A stretch of 64,000 bases of DNA, taken from positions 80,218 to 144,217 of the forward strand of contig JAEUSY010000025.1 in NCBI GenBank assembly GCA_016788295.1. Direction: 5' to 3'. Every line of letters begins with the position of its first letter. Position 1 is the first letter of the stretch. This document shows, one piece after another, positions 17,925 through 25,807 of this stretch. This stretch comes from Flavobacteriales bacterium. GTDB taxonomy: Bacteria > Bacteroidota > Bacteroidia > Flavobacteriales_F > PHOS-HE28. The position numbers were made by a program, and so were the translations under genes. Below the pieces are notes generated by a model. The model was not told the DNA's origin. It was given only the letters and a program-made list of their open reading frames with translations, and made no database searches.

Positions 17925-18902
17925 ATGAAACTCCTCGTCCTCCGCTTCTCCTCCATTGGCGACATCGTGCTCACCAGCCCGGTACTGCGCTGTGTGAAGC
18001 AACAGGTGCGTGGCGCGGAAGTGCATGTGGCCACCAAGGCGGCTTTTACGGACCTGGTGCGTTTCAGCCCGCACGTGGACAAGGTTCACGAGCTGAACGA
18101 CGACCTCAATGAACTGATCACCCGGCTAAAGGCCGAGCGTTTCGATGCCGTGATCGATCTGCACCACAACCTGCGCACGGCACGCATCAAACGCGCGTTG
18201 GGCGTACCGGCCACCAGCTTTCCCAAGCTGAACATTGAGAAGTGGTTGCTGGTGAACCTGAAGGTGGACCGAATGCCCCGCCAGCACATCGTGGACCGAT
18301 ACCTCACCACGGTGCAGCACCTGGGCGTGAAGAACGACCAGCAGGGCCTCGAGCTGTTCATCCCGGACGTCCGGCGCGTGCCTATAAGCACCTTGCCCGC
18401 ACCGCACCAAGCAGGCTACACCGTGCTGGCCATCGGCGCCGCGCACGCCACCAAGCGCCTGCCCCAACACCGCCTCATCGAATTGGCACGACTGATCGAA
18501 GGACCCGTGGTGCTCATAGGCGGAAAAGAGGACGGACCGGTGGCGCGTGCCATTACCTCGGCCATTGGCGGACGGGTGTACGATGCCACGGGCAAGTACG
18601 ACATCCTCGGTAGTGCCTCCCTGATCCGTGAGGCACGGGCCGTGATCGCGCACGACAGCGGGGCCATGCACATCGCGGCGGCGTTCAACCGGCGGGTGGT
18701 GAGCATCTGGGGCAACACGTTGCCGCTGTTCGGTATGGGCCCCTACCTGCCACAGCACCCCGAGCGCGCGATCATCAGTGAAGTGACCGGATTGTCGTGC
18801 AGGCCATGCAGCAAGATCGGTCACAACAGCTGCCCCAAAGGGCACTTCCATTGCATGGAGAAACAGGACCTGCGACGGATCGCTGAACTTGCTGGCAAAT
18901 GA
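17925..18902 (+). CDS. Glycosyltransferase family 9 (heptosyltransferase-like)
   Basis: A 325-residue GT-B enzyme of family 9. The N-terminal signature MKLLVLRFSSIGDIVLTSPV and the C-terminal donor-site segments AIGAAHATKRLP, VLIGGKEDGP and IAHDSGAMHIAAAF are characteristic. A conserved CRPC/C pattern occurs near the end (LSCRPCSKIGHNSCP). GT9 enzymes add heptose or related sugars to the lipopolysaccharide core at the inner membrane. ATG 17925 is chosen for the signature start. The next gene overlaps by 4 bases (ATGA). Confidence 0.93.
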   Translation: MKLLVLRFSSIGDIVLTSPVLRCVKQQVRGAEVHVATKAAFTDLVRFSPHVDKVHELNDDLNELITRLKAERFDAVIDLHHNLRTARIKRALGVPATSFPKLNIEKWLLVNLKVDRMPRQHIVDRYLTTVQHLGVKNDQQGLELFIPDVRRVPISTLPAPHQAGYTVLAIGAAHATKRLPQHRLIELARLIEGPVVLIGGKEDGPVARAITSAIGGRVYDATGKYDILGSASLIREARAVIAHDSGAMHIAAAFNRRVVSIWGNTLPLFGMGPYLPQHPERAIISEVTGLSCRPCSKIGHNSCPKGHFHCMEKQDLRRIAELAGK

Positions 18903-19261
18903 GCTGGGACATCTACATCCAAGACCTTCCCGCAGTGGCCTCCATGGCCGACGTTCCGGACGATTTCAGTCCACGACCCATTGGCGAACGCGAGGCGATC
19001 ATCTCCAAGGTGCGTGAGGCCGTTCCCATTGCGGACCTTGTGGACCGCGACTGGTTGTTCATCAAGGCGAACGAGATCGACATCAGCATCCAACTGCATT
19101 TGGAGGATGGTGAACAGGTGCGCTTCATGGTGGCCCATGTGCACGGAGGTGCGCAGAGCGCTGCGTGCATAGGTGCGCTCCTACGCCACTTGGGCCTCCG
19201 TGCCCATGATACCCTTACCGGCGACCTGTTCGACGGCTTCAGTCTGGACGAGGGACTTTGA
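18899..19261 (+). CDS. Uncharacterised small acidic protein coupled to the heptosyltransferase
   Basis: A 120-residue cytosolic-looking protein (starts MSWDIYIQDLP) with no signal peptide or membrane segment. It is acidic, with a predicted mixed alpha/beta fold. Features include VDRDWLFIKANEIDISIQLHL and HVHGGAQSAACIGALLRHLG. I recognise no domain for certain. Its start overlaps the upstream stop as ATGA, so it is translated with the heptosyltransferase. It converges on the cytochrome c gene with a 6-base gap. Confidence 0.8.
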   Translation: MSWDIYIQDLPAVASMADVPDDFSPRPIGEREAIISKVREAVPIADLVDRDWLFIKANEIDISIQLHLEDGEQVRFMVAHVHGGAQSAACIGALLRHLGLRAHDTLTGDLFDGFSLDEGL

Positions 19262-19267
19262 CGGCCC

Positions 19268-19846
19268 TCACACTCCCGCAGGAGGCACCGGCGCAGGGAC
19301 CACGTTCGCCACGGGCTTGGTGCTCTTCAGGTAAGTGAAGATCGCATGCACGTCCTCATCCTTGATGTCCTTGAAGTTCTGCCAAGGCATGGGAGGCAAC
19401 AGCGGGCGTGAACCTTCCATGCCCTTGTAGAGCCCTTGTTTCAACGCACGCTTGAACTGGTCCTCGGTCCAATTGCCGATGCCGCTCTCGTCGCTGGTAA
19501 GATTGGCCGCGAAGCTGGTACCCCATGGGCCGACCGCCGCGGTAAGGTCCATGGATAAGAGGGCCCAACCGGCGGCATCTTTGGGCACCGGGGGCAATTG
19601 TGTGCTGGCCGGGTGACCGCTCAGCAAGCGCTCCGGATCGGGATAAGGACCTTGAGGGCCCATGAGCTTGGGCGAATGGCAATCGTGGCAACCCATGACC
19701 TGCACGAGGTATTCGCCGCGCTTGATCAGTTCGGCCTCGGTGGGCTGGGGCACTTCCGAAGCCACAGGGGCAGGGGCAGGTTGGTTACAGGCCACCCCGA
19801 GGGCAAATGCTGCTGGAGCCAGCAGAAAGGAAAAAGAACGTTTCAT
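19268..19846 (-). CDS. Lipoprotein c-type cytochrome
   Basis: A 192-residue exported cytochrome. The lipobox ends at Cys20 (ALGVAC). A Pro/Ala-rich linker is followed by haem motif CHDCH at residues 53-57. The pattern HSPKLMGPQG after the haem site, then an NLTSDESGIGNWTEDQFKRAL stretch and a later LPPMPWQNF segment, resembles single-haem subunits of gluconate/alcohol dehydrogenase-type or cytochrome-oxidase-linked cytochromes; Met in PPMPW is the likely distal ligand. ATG 19846 is chosen for the signal peptide. Electron partner unknown. Confidence 0.88.
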   Translation of the reverse strand: MKRSFSFLLAPAAFALGVACNQPAPAPVASEVPQPTEAELIKRGEYLVQVMGCHDCHSPKLMGPQGPYPDPERLLSGHPASTQLPPVPKDAAGWALLSMDLTAAVGPWGTSFAANLTSDESGIGNWTEDQFKRALKQGLYKGMEGSRPLLPPMPWQNFKDIKDEDVHAIFTYLKSTKPVANVVPAPVPPAGV

Positions 19847-19941
19847 CCGTAGTAAGGAGGTTTGGGTGAGCACAGGATCCGAGGGCCGGTTCAGCATCCC
19901 CGATGGATCTTGTTCCATGGGACGCACAAACCTGCCAATTC

Positions 19942-20463
19942 TCAATCGAAGAGCGCCTTCAGTTCTGTCGCCTCCTCCGGCTTCATCTTCCCGCTCAGGA
20001 TCAAGCGCAGTTGCCTTCTGCGCAGCGCTCCATCAAATCGCTTCTGCTCCTCTTCGTTGGTGGGCTCGGCCTCGGGTACCGTTACAGGTCGCCCGGCCTG
20101 GTCCACGGCCACAAAGGTGTAGATGGCGCTATTGCACTTGATCTTCTCGCCCGTCACCTGGTCCTCCACGTACACATCGCTCCACACCTCCATGCTGCTG
20201 CCGAACGCGCGGCTCACATGGCTTAGGATGGTGACGAAATCACCCAGCTTGATGGGCTTATCGAAGCCCACATGGTTCACCGCCACCGTTACCACCACGC
20301 GCTTGCAATGCCGGTGGGCACTGATGGCGCAACTGATGTCCAACCACTGCAACAGGCGTCCACCAAAGAGGTTGCCCAGCGTATTGGTGTCGTTGGGAAG
20401 CACCACATGGGTGGTCTGCGCGTAACTGTCGCTTACGGGGCGTGATGTCTTGTTCATGGGCAT
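19942..20463 (-). CDS. Acyl-CoA thioesterase (hotdog fold)
   Basis: A 173-residue hotdog-fold thioesterase of the YciA/BACH type. NTLGNLFGGRLLQWLD near residue 30 is the family signature with the active-site region; VAVNHVGFDKPIKLGD and the C-terminal FTFVAVD-like strand (IYTFVAVDQAGRP) follow. It hydrolyses acyl-CoAs in the cytosol. The start is either ATG 20463 (MPMNKT) or 20457 (MNKT); the first is chosen. A TACTTTTG box lies 21 bases upstream. Confidence 0.93.
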   Translation of the reverse strand: MPMNKTSRPVSDSYAQTTHVVLPNDTNTLGNLFGGRLLQWLDISCAISAHRHCKRVVVTVAVNHVGFDKPIKLGDFVTILSHVSRAFGSSMEVWSDVYVEDQVTGEKIKCNSAIYTFVAVDQAGRPVTVPEAEPTNEEEQKRFDGALRRRQLRLILSGKMKPEEATELKALFD

Positions 20464-20484
20464 GCTCACCTTGCGGAGCGGCCC

Positions 20485-20492
20485 CAAAAGTA
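20485..20492 (-). promoter_or_regulatory. Promoter -7-like box TACTTTTG for the thioesterase
   Basis: Exact TAnnTTTG on the minus strand, 21 bases before ATG 20463. Confidence 0.5.
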
Positions 20493-20573
20493 GGCCCCCA
20501 TGAAGGAGCGTTCACCGGGCCAACAGAACCACTATCGTTCATCGGTGTTCCTTTGCTACCTGTTGAACACGCC

Positions 20574-21032
20574 ATGCTCAAGCCCGGCACACCCGCACCC
20601 GTGTTGACCCTTCCTGATCAGGAAGGGCGACCGTTCGATCTGGCCACAGCATGGAGCAAAGGACCCATCGTCCTGTTCTTCTATCCGAAAGCGAACTCGG
20701 CAGTGTGCACCAAGGAGGCCTGTGCCTTCAGGGATGCCTTCGCAGACCTGCGCACACTTCAAGCCTCGGTCATCGGCATCAGCAGGGACACGTGCGACGC
20801 CCAGCGGGAATTCGCGACACAATGGGGCCTCCCCTTCCCCTTACTTAGCGATGTTCCGGGCGAAGCGCACCGTGCGTACGATGTGCAGCGTTTGCTTGGG
20901 CTCGTCTCCGAGCGTATCACCTACGTGATCGGCAACGATGGACTTATCAAAGGAGCGTACAGTGGCCTGCTGGGTTCCGACCGCCATGTGCGCGAGGCGC
21001 TCGACGTATTGCGCCGTCAGAGCAGCTTGTAG
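20574..21032 (+). CDS. Peroxiredoxin, BCP/PrxQ type
   Basis: A 152-residue thiol peroxidase. The family start PGTPAPVLTLPDQ is followed by FFYPKANSAVCTKEAC with peroxidatic Cys45 and resolving Cys50, the five-residue spacing of atypical two-Cys PrxQ/BCP enzymes. Later segments SRDTCDAQREFA and PLLSDVPGEAHRAY also match. It reduces hydrogen or organic peroxides in the cytosol using thioredoxin. Its 3' end overlaps the convergent beta-propeller-like gene by 16 bases. Confidence 0.95.
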   Translation: MLKPGTPAPVLTLPDQEGRPFDLATAWSKGPIVLFFYPKANSAVCTKEACAFRDAFADLRTLQASVIGISRDTCDAQREFATQWGLPFPLLSDVPGEAHRAYDVQRLLGLVSERITYVIGNDGLIKGAYSGLLGSDRHVREALDVLRRQSSL

Positions 21033-21670
21033 AACATCACGCGCCCATCATCGGTGCCGGTGATGAACCATTCCTCCCAGAACAGCAAGGGGGCTCTATG
21101 ATGTTGGTCCTTGTTCTCGGGGAACTCGAGCTTCCGCGTCACCTTGTCGTCCCGCACGAACTCAACGACCCCATTGCGGCCAGTGCGCACCGTGTAGTCG
21201 CCATGCGTTGCCTGTGCCTGTTGGTAGAAACGGTCCACCAAAGAGTTACCCATATCCAGCCCCATGGCCTTCACCGCGCGCGGATCGGGCACCCAGCGAT
21301 GCTGGATCAATGAAGGCTCTGGCTTGCCGGTCTTCACATCGTAAACGACGCGCTTCCCTGTATGGCCAATGAGCACCACGTATTCACCATTGTCGTTGAA
21401 AGCGGCATAATAGACGGTGGTGCCCCCATCCTCGTTGTAGGGCAGGCTGAGCAGCTTCTTACCACTGACGATATCGTAGATCTCGGCGCCCTTGTTCAAG
21501 CCGACCAACAGGTGATCACCCTTGGGCGAAACGGCCAACGCGGTCACCTCGGCCTTGGCGGTGCGGATGGTGCGTGCGGCCGGCCCTTCGGCGAGCTGTG
21601 CAGAGGCGTTGGAGAAGAGAAGAACAAGGGCCAGAGCGGCGGCCAAGGCCAGCGAATTGCGTTGCATCAT
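21017..21670 (-). CDS. Secreted WD40/beta-propeller-like protein
   Basis: A 217-residue exported protein. The signal peptide ends NASA with Gln at +1. Repeating strand patterns of WD40/YVTN type are seen, for example VTALAVSPKGDHLLVGLNKG, AEIYDIVSGKKLLSL and YYAAFNDNGEYVVLIGHTG, followed by VVYDVKTGKPEP. The length allows only about three or four blades, so it may need partners or be partly non-propeller. Its ATG overlaps the upstream stop as ATGA. It is last in the long minus-strand operon. No catalytic residues seen. Confidence 0.75.
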   Translation of the reverse strand: MMQRNSLALAAALALVLLFSNASAQLAEGPAARTIRTAKAEVTALAVSPKGDHLLVGLNKGAEIYDIVSGKKLLSLPYNEDGGTTVYYAAFNDNGEYVVLIGHTGKRVVYDVKTGKPEPSLIQHRWVPDPRAVKAMGLDMGNSLVDRFYQQAQATHGDYTVRTGRNGVVEFVRDDKVTRKLEFPENKDQHHRAPLLFWEEWFITGTDDGRVMFYKLL

Positions 21671-22071
21671 GCGCGATCGACGAGATGGTGCTGTTGAGCG
21701 AGCCAAGCCAGGGCACTTTCCTGGTCGGGGAACATTTGAATGGGGCGGCCCGGTTTGTGGTGGCGAACGAACACGTTGGCCGCCAGCTGATGGCCGAAAT
21801 CGCGCACCACGATGGCGTCGGCAGCGATCAAGCGATTCGATAGCGGCGATGAGGCATGTGCCCGGGCTTCGTTGCTCATGGTGGTGCCTTCGCCCACGCT
21901 CACCATCAGCAGCACCTTGCGGCCCATGCGCTCCGCTTCAATGGCATCGAACATGAGCTGAACCTCATCGGGGGAAACGATGCGGTGCTCACGGAAATGG
22001 GTATGCACGATATCCCCTTCAAAGAAGGTAATGGTGCAAGCCTCCAATTCCACTGTCTGTAAGGTCGCCAT
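21667..22071 (-). CDS. STAS/SpoIIAA-like cytosolic protein
   Basis: A 134-residue protein with alternating strands and helices (ITFFEGDIVHTHF, VQLMFDAIEAERM, KVLLMVSVGEGT, AADAIVVRDFGHQLAANVFV, IQMFPDQESALAWL). This order is like STAS/SpoIIAA-fold domains and a group of Bacteroidota proteins with the same layout. No enzymatic motif is visible. A TAACTTTG box lies 14 bases upstream, so it can be transcribed independently of the HU/SPOR gene, and it is coupled by a 4-base overlap to the beta-propeller-like gene. Function unknown. Confidence 0.7.
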   Translation of the reverse strand: MATLQTVELEACTITFFEGDIVHTHFREHRIVSPDEVQLMFDAIEAERMGRKVLLMVSVGEGTTMSNEARAHASSPLSNRLIAADAIVVRDFGHQLAANVFVRHHKPGRPIQMFPDQESALAWLAQQHHLVDRA

Positions 22072-22085
22072 AGTGTGGGTTGGTC

Positions 22086-22093
22086 CAAAGTTA
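22086..22093 (-). promoter_or_regulatory. Promoter -7-like box TAACTTTG
   Basis: Exact TAnnTTTG on the minus strand, 14 bases before ATG 22071, inside the 51-base gap after the HU/SPOR gene. Confidence 0.5.
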
Positions 22094-22122
22094 CGGCACG
22101 GACAAAGCGAAAAGGACCTGGA

Positions 22123-23169
22123 TCAGCGCACCAGCAACCAAGCACTGCCATCACCGGATGTACGGATCTCCGCCATGGCCGCTTGGGCGGACGCACGGTC
22201 CACGTAGCTGCCGAAGGCCACCGGATGCAGGTCGCCGTTCTTTGGCAGGCGCACAGCGGGATATCCTTTGGCCACGAGCTCGCTCAGCAGGCGATCGGCG
22301 TTCTCGGGCTGCGCGAAACAGCCACCGATCACATGGAACCGCGCACGAACGTTCACTGGCTCTGCACTTGGAACAGCAACGGCGGTACTCTCCGGAGCAG
22401 CGGCCGCACCCATGTCCACATGCAGAACGATGTTCTCCTCGGGAACCAGGTCCACCGTAACGGTGCCGGCACCTTCAGCGGGCAGCTCAACATGCGCCAC
22501 CTTGGCCACACCCGCCGAAGCGACCGGCCCGGGTACCACATACGTACGCTCCGGCCGATCGGTGAACGGATCGAATCCGCTCCATTGAGTGGCATCGGGG
22601 CCTCCCATGCGATACGCCCACAACGCCGCTCCGGTGAACAACAGGCCGGCCACGGCAGCAGCGGCCCACACCCAAGTGGTGCGGCGCTCGGTAGGCGTTC
22701 CAACCTCTTGGGCCGCTGCGGGAAGGGTGATCACCGGTGTGCCCTCGGTGCGCTCCACGGGCACTGCCGCCACAGGGCGAAGACCATGGGCATCCTTCAA
22801 GTACTGGCCCTGTGGATCGGGATCGAACTGGAGGTTGTGCTCGGCATCGCGGTAGAAGATGCCGATCAGTGGCAACTCCACCCGACCGTTGCGCTGCAGG
22901 CCCTGTTGCCAAGCGTTCACATCGGCAGCGATACGCCCATTGGCCTGGTCGAACCCAATGCCTTCGCGCTTGGAGATACGATCCGCCAAGAGACCATCGT
23001 TACGCAGCAGGTTCCGGTTGAAGCTCAGGTCCTTGCCTGGAGGATGGACCAGGTTGCGGGCCTCATCCAACCGGGCAGGACGGTAATGCGCCAGCAGGCC
23101 ACCCCATTCTGGCACGATCACGAGGTCGTGGTCGTACAGCAGTTCGCGGATGTCCTTCTCGATCGCCAT
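22123..23169 (-). CDS. HU-CCDC81-like and SPOR domain protein
   Basis: A 348-residue membrane protein. The N-terminal 60 or so residues (IEKDIRELLYDHDLVIVPEWGGLLAHYRPARLD region) look like the HU-like CCDC81 bacterial domain; a second such repeat follows (SFNRNLLRNDGLLADRISKREGIGFDQAN). A single membrane helix lies at about residues 178-195 (VWAAAAVAGLLFTGAALWAY). The C-terminal 75 residues form a SPOR-type peptidoglycan-binding domain (FHVIGGCFAQPENADRLLSEL, AFGSYVDRASAQAAM). It likely bridges a cytosolic DNA- or protein-binding domain to cell wall at division sites. A promoter-like TAATTTG overlaps the end of kdsB. Confidence 0.86.
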   Translation of the reverse strand: MAIEKDIRELLYDHDLVIVPEWGGLLAHYRPARLDEARNLVHPPGKDLSFNRNLLRNDGLLADRISKREGIGFDQANGRIAADVNAWQQGLQRNGRVELPLIGIFYRDAEHNLQFDPDPQGQYLKDAHGLRPVAAVPVERTEGTPVITLPAAAQEVGTPTERRTTWVWAAAAVAGLLFTGAALWAYRMGGPDATQWSGFDPFTDRPERTYVVPGPVASAGVAKVAHVELPAEGAGTVTVDLVPEENIVLHVDMGAAAAPESTAVAVPSAEPVNVRARFHVIGGCFAQPENADRLLSELVAKGYPAVRLPKNGDLHPVAFGSYVDRASAQAAMAEIRTSGDGSAWLLVR

Positions 23170-23182
23170 TGTTCGCCGCGGC

Positions 23183-23189
23183 CAAATTA
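23183..23189 (-). promoter_or_regulatory. Promoter-like TAATTTG before the HU/SPOR gene
   Basis: Minus-strand TAATTTG, 13 bases before ATG 23169, within 15 bases shared exactly with the region upstream of tRNA-Ser. Confidence 0.35.
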
Positions 23190-23948
23190 CAACGCCGCCA
23201 CCCTGCGACGAGCCTCTTCCAGATCGGCGGGCGTATCCACGCAGAACGAGGGGTGTTCCGTAAGGCCGATCCGAACGCGGAAACCGTTCTCCAACCAGCG
23301 CAATTGCTCCAGCGATTCAGCCTTTTCCAAGGACGAGGGCGTCAAACGCACCAACTGGGCCAGCACATCGGATCGGTAACCGTAGAGGCCCACGTGCTTC
23401 AGGTAGCGGAACTGTGCGCTACGGGGGCCGGGCATTGCATTGCGCAGAAAAGGAATGGCCGCCCGGCTGAAGTAGAGCGCATCCATGTCCACGGTGGTGG
23501 TGATCAGTACCTCACCGGCATCGTCCAGGTCGCGGTCATCGGTGACCACTTGGGCCAATGTGGCAATGCCGCCGGGTGCATGTACCAGCGCCGCGCAAAG
23601 CTCATCGATCTGGCCGGGAACAATAAAGGGCTCATCACCTTGGATGTTCACCACCGCATCGAAACGCTCGGCACCGGCCAACAACAGGGCTTCGTGACAA
23701 CGATCGGTGCCGCTGGGGTGGTCGGGCGAGGTCATCACCGCTTTACCGCCCAATGCCTCGATGTGGTCCGCGATGCGTTCATCATCGGTGGCTACCACCA
23801 CATCGGAAAGGCCTTGGGCCAAATGGCATTGCTCCAGAACGCGCTGTACCATGGTGCGTCCGCCGATATCCACCAGGGGTTTCCCCGGCAGGCGGCTGCT
23901 GGCGTAGCGGGCAGGGATCACGCCCAGAATGCGCAGGTCGTTCGTCAT
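23187..23948 (-). CDS. kdsB: 3-deoxy-manno-octulosonate cytidylyltransferase
   Basis: A 253-residue CMP-Kdo synthetase. It activates Kdo with CTP for lipopolysaccharide inner-core assembly. The nucleotide-binding start VIPARYASSRLPGKPL, GKAVMTSPDHPSGTDR, VVNIQGDEPFI and the late HPSFCVDTPADLEEAR segment are all diagnostic. Length matches the family. The start overlaps the stop of the upstream membrane protein as ATGA. Its presence shows that the organism makes Kdo-containing lipopolysaccharide. Confidence 0.97.
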   Translation of the reverse strand: MTNDLRILGVIPARYASSRLPGKPLVDIGGRTMVQRVLEQCHLAQGLSDVVVATDDERIADHIEALGGKAVMTSPDHPSGTDRCHEALLLAGAERFDAVVNIQGDEPFIVPGQIDELCAALVHAPGGIATLAQVVTDDRDLDDAGEVLITTTVDMDALYFSRAAIPFLRNAMPGPRSAQFRYLKHVGLYGYRSDVLAQLVRLTPSSLEKAESLEQLRWLENGFRVRIGLTEHPSFCVDTPADLEEARRRVAAL

Positions 23949-25807
23949 CGTTCAGCCGTGGGCTCATGGACCGTCACTTCGATCCGGTCCACAACGGCCG
24001 GCAAGGTATCGCGTAGCCAGACATACACCAGCAGCAGATCGTCAGGGCGACGTACTTCGGGGCTCTGGTACCAATAGCTCATCTCCATCCATTCCCCGGC
24101 ACGTGTACCGGTGGTATCGGCATCACGGGCCATGTAGGCATAACTGTGTCCCTTGTGCTCGAAGGTGGTGACCAAGGCGACAGCAGGCCGCCGACCATCC
24201 GCAGGACGATGGATGCGGCACGAGACCTTGAACCAAACATGGTCCGCGTTGGAGATCTGCGACCAGGGGATCCTGATCGCCGGAGTGAACTCGCGCCCTT
24301 GTTGCAACAACCAGCCTGACCCGCCATCGAAGGCCAATGAGTCCGTCCGTCCGGAAACATCCAGTTCCGTGCGATCACTGTCAAAACCCATGACCACCAG
24401 AGGCCACGACTTGTAGCCCTTGAGATCGGGCGCACTGTGCCCCATGATGAGCGCACGTTCAACGGACCAGAGCTTCTCCAATCCTTCCGGCCTGGATAAG
24501 CGCCCGAAGACCGCCTTGTAGGCCGGCCAGGTCATACGCGACGTATGAATAAGGCCAAGCGTGCCTTGGTGGACCTGGAACAGGTTGAACAACGTGAGCC
24601 CGACCAGCACCGCAAGGCCAGAGGTCCGCCATGCCACGGAGCGTTGGCGCAACCAGTGCAGCACCGCACCCAAGGGAAGCGCCATCACCGCATAGCTCTG
24701 CACCAACGCACGTTGCCCGAAACTGTCGGCATACCACCAGCACGACCAACTGGAAACGATGTACAGGTTAAGCGCGAAGAACACGATGATGGACCAACAG
24801 AGCACCGACACATGTCGGCGCAGGAGAAAGAGCCCCATGGTGGCCACCGCCATCAGGGGTGTGTAGATGTACCAGCCCTTGCGGAAGCTGAAGAGCACCT
24901 CCCATGTGTAGGGGTGAAGGAACTCGAAGCCCTCGCCCGGGTTGTTGTAGCTCATGTAGAGGAGCTTCCCCGTGAGCCACTTCCAATAGAGCAACTGCGG
25001 TGCACCAACGACGAGCAAAACCATTGCGACCATCACCAACTGTCCCTTCCACTTCCACAGGCCCTTCAGGTGCTGCCGCCAGTTGGACGGGCTGTCCAGC
25101 CCGTAGAGCACTGGAATAAGCACACAAACGGCCTCCGATGGCCGCGCAAGGGCGAGCAGCCCCATGATGACCGCCAACGTGAAGGCATCGCTGCGACGGT
25201 GATCCTTGTGCCAACGCAAGGTGTACCAAAGCACGGCGGCATACAGCGTGAACAGGAACACGTGCGGCATTCCGGTGGAATACAGCGCCTGGTGCACGTA
25301 GTTGGTGCCCATCACCACGAGTGCCAATACGGCGGCCACAATGCCGTCGGTAAAGAACGTCAGCAACACACGTCGCAACACCAACAGACCGACCAACGAA
25401 TAGCAGAGCATGGCCACGATGATGGCCCATTGATAGGGCGCCGAAAACCCATCGGCAGGTGCCCCAGTGAGCATGGCCACGGCATGACCCACCAGGAAGA
25501 ACGGGAACCATAGCACCGCAAGTCCCATGGGGTACTTCAACACCCAACCGCCTTCGGGCTGCTGCTGCACTTGATAGAGCGTGGCTGTGCTGTTGTACCG
25601 CTCCACGGCCTGTTGCACCCACCCGATGTCGTGTATGGCCGGATCGTGGTGGATGAAGGTGGCAGGCAGATACAGGTAATAGCCGAAGGTGTCCCAGCTC
25701 AGGATATTGATAGGCGGAGTGCGCACCAAGGCGAACGCCACAATGCACCACAACATCACCGCCGCGCCCAACGACAGGGAACCCTCGCGACGTGGCATCA
25801 AGGTCAT
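23945..25807 (-). CDS. Large multi-pass membrane protein, glycosyltransferase-like
   Basis: A 620-residue protein with about ten to twelve hydrophobic helices in the first 450 residues and a soluble C-terminal domain of about 150 residues. The layout, with acidic residues in the first loop (SWDTFGYYLYLPATF), resembles GT-C type integral-membrane glycosyltransferases (GT39/ArnT-like), but I cannot place the catalytic Asp with certainty. The C-terminal domain (KSWPLVVMGFDSDRTELDVS and later beta-rich stretches) looks periplasmic. It is coupled by 4-base overlaps to both the TonB receptor and kdsB. Substrate unknown; an envelope role is likely from context. Confidence 0.78.
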   Translation of the reverse strand: MTLMPRREGSLSLGAAVMLWCIVAFALVRTPPINILSWDTFGYYLYLPATFIHHDPAIHDIGWVQQAVERYNSTATLYQVQQQPEGGWVLKYPMGLAVLWFPFFLVGHAVAMLTGAPADGFSAPYQWAIIVAMLCYSLVGLLVLRRVLLTFFTDGIVAAVLALVVMGTNYVHQALYSTGMPHVFLFTLYAAVLWYTLRWHKDHRRSDAFTLAVIMGLLALARPSEAVCVLIPVLYGLDSPSNWRQHLKGLWKWKGQLVMVAMVLLVVGAPQLLYWKWLTGKLLYMSYNNPGEGFEFLHPYTWEVLFSFRKGWYIYTPLMAVATMGLFLLRRHVSVLCWSIIVFFALNLYIVSSWSCWWYADSFGQRALVQSYAVMALPLGAVLHWLRQRSVAWRTSGLAVLVGLTLFNLFQVHQGTLGLIHTSRMTWPAYKAVFGRLSRPEGLEKLWSVERALIMGHSAPDLKGYKSWPLVVMGFDSDRTELDVSGRTDSLAFDGGSGWLLQQGREFTPAIRIPWSQISNADHVWFKVSCRIHRPADGRRPAVALVTTFEHKGHSYAYMARDADTTGTRAGEWMEMSYWYQSPEVRRPDDLLLVYVWLRDTLPAVVDRIEVTVHEPTAER

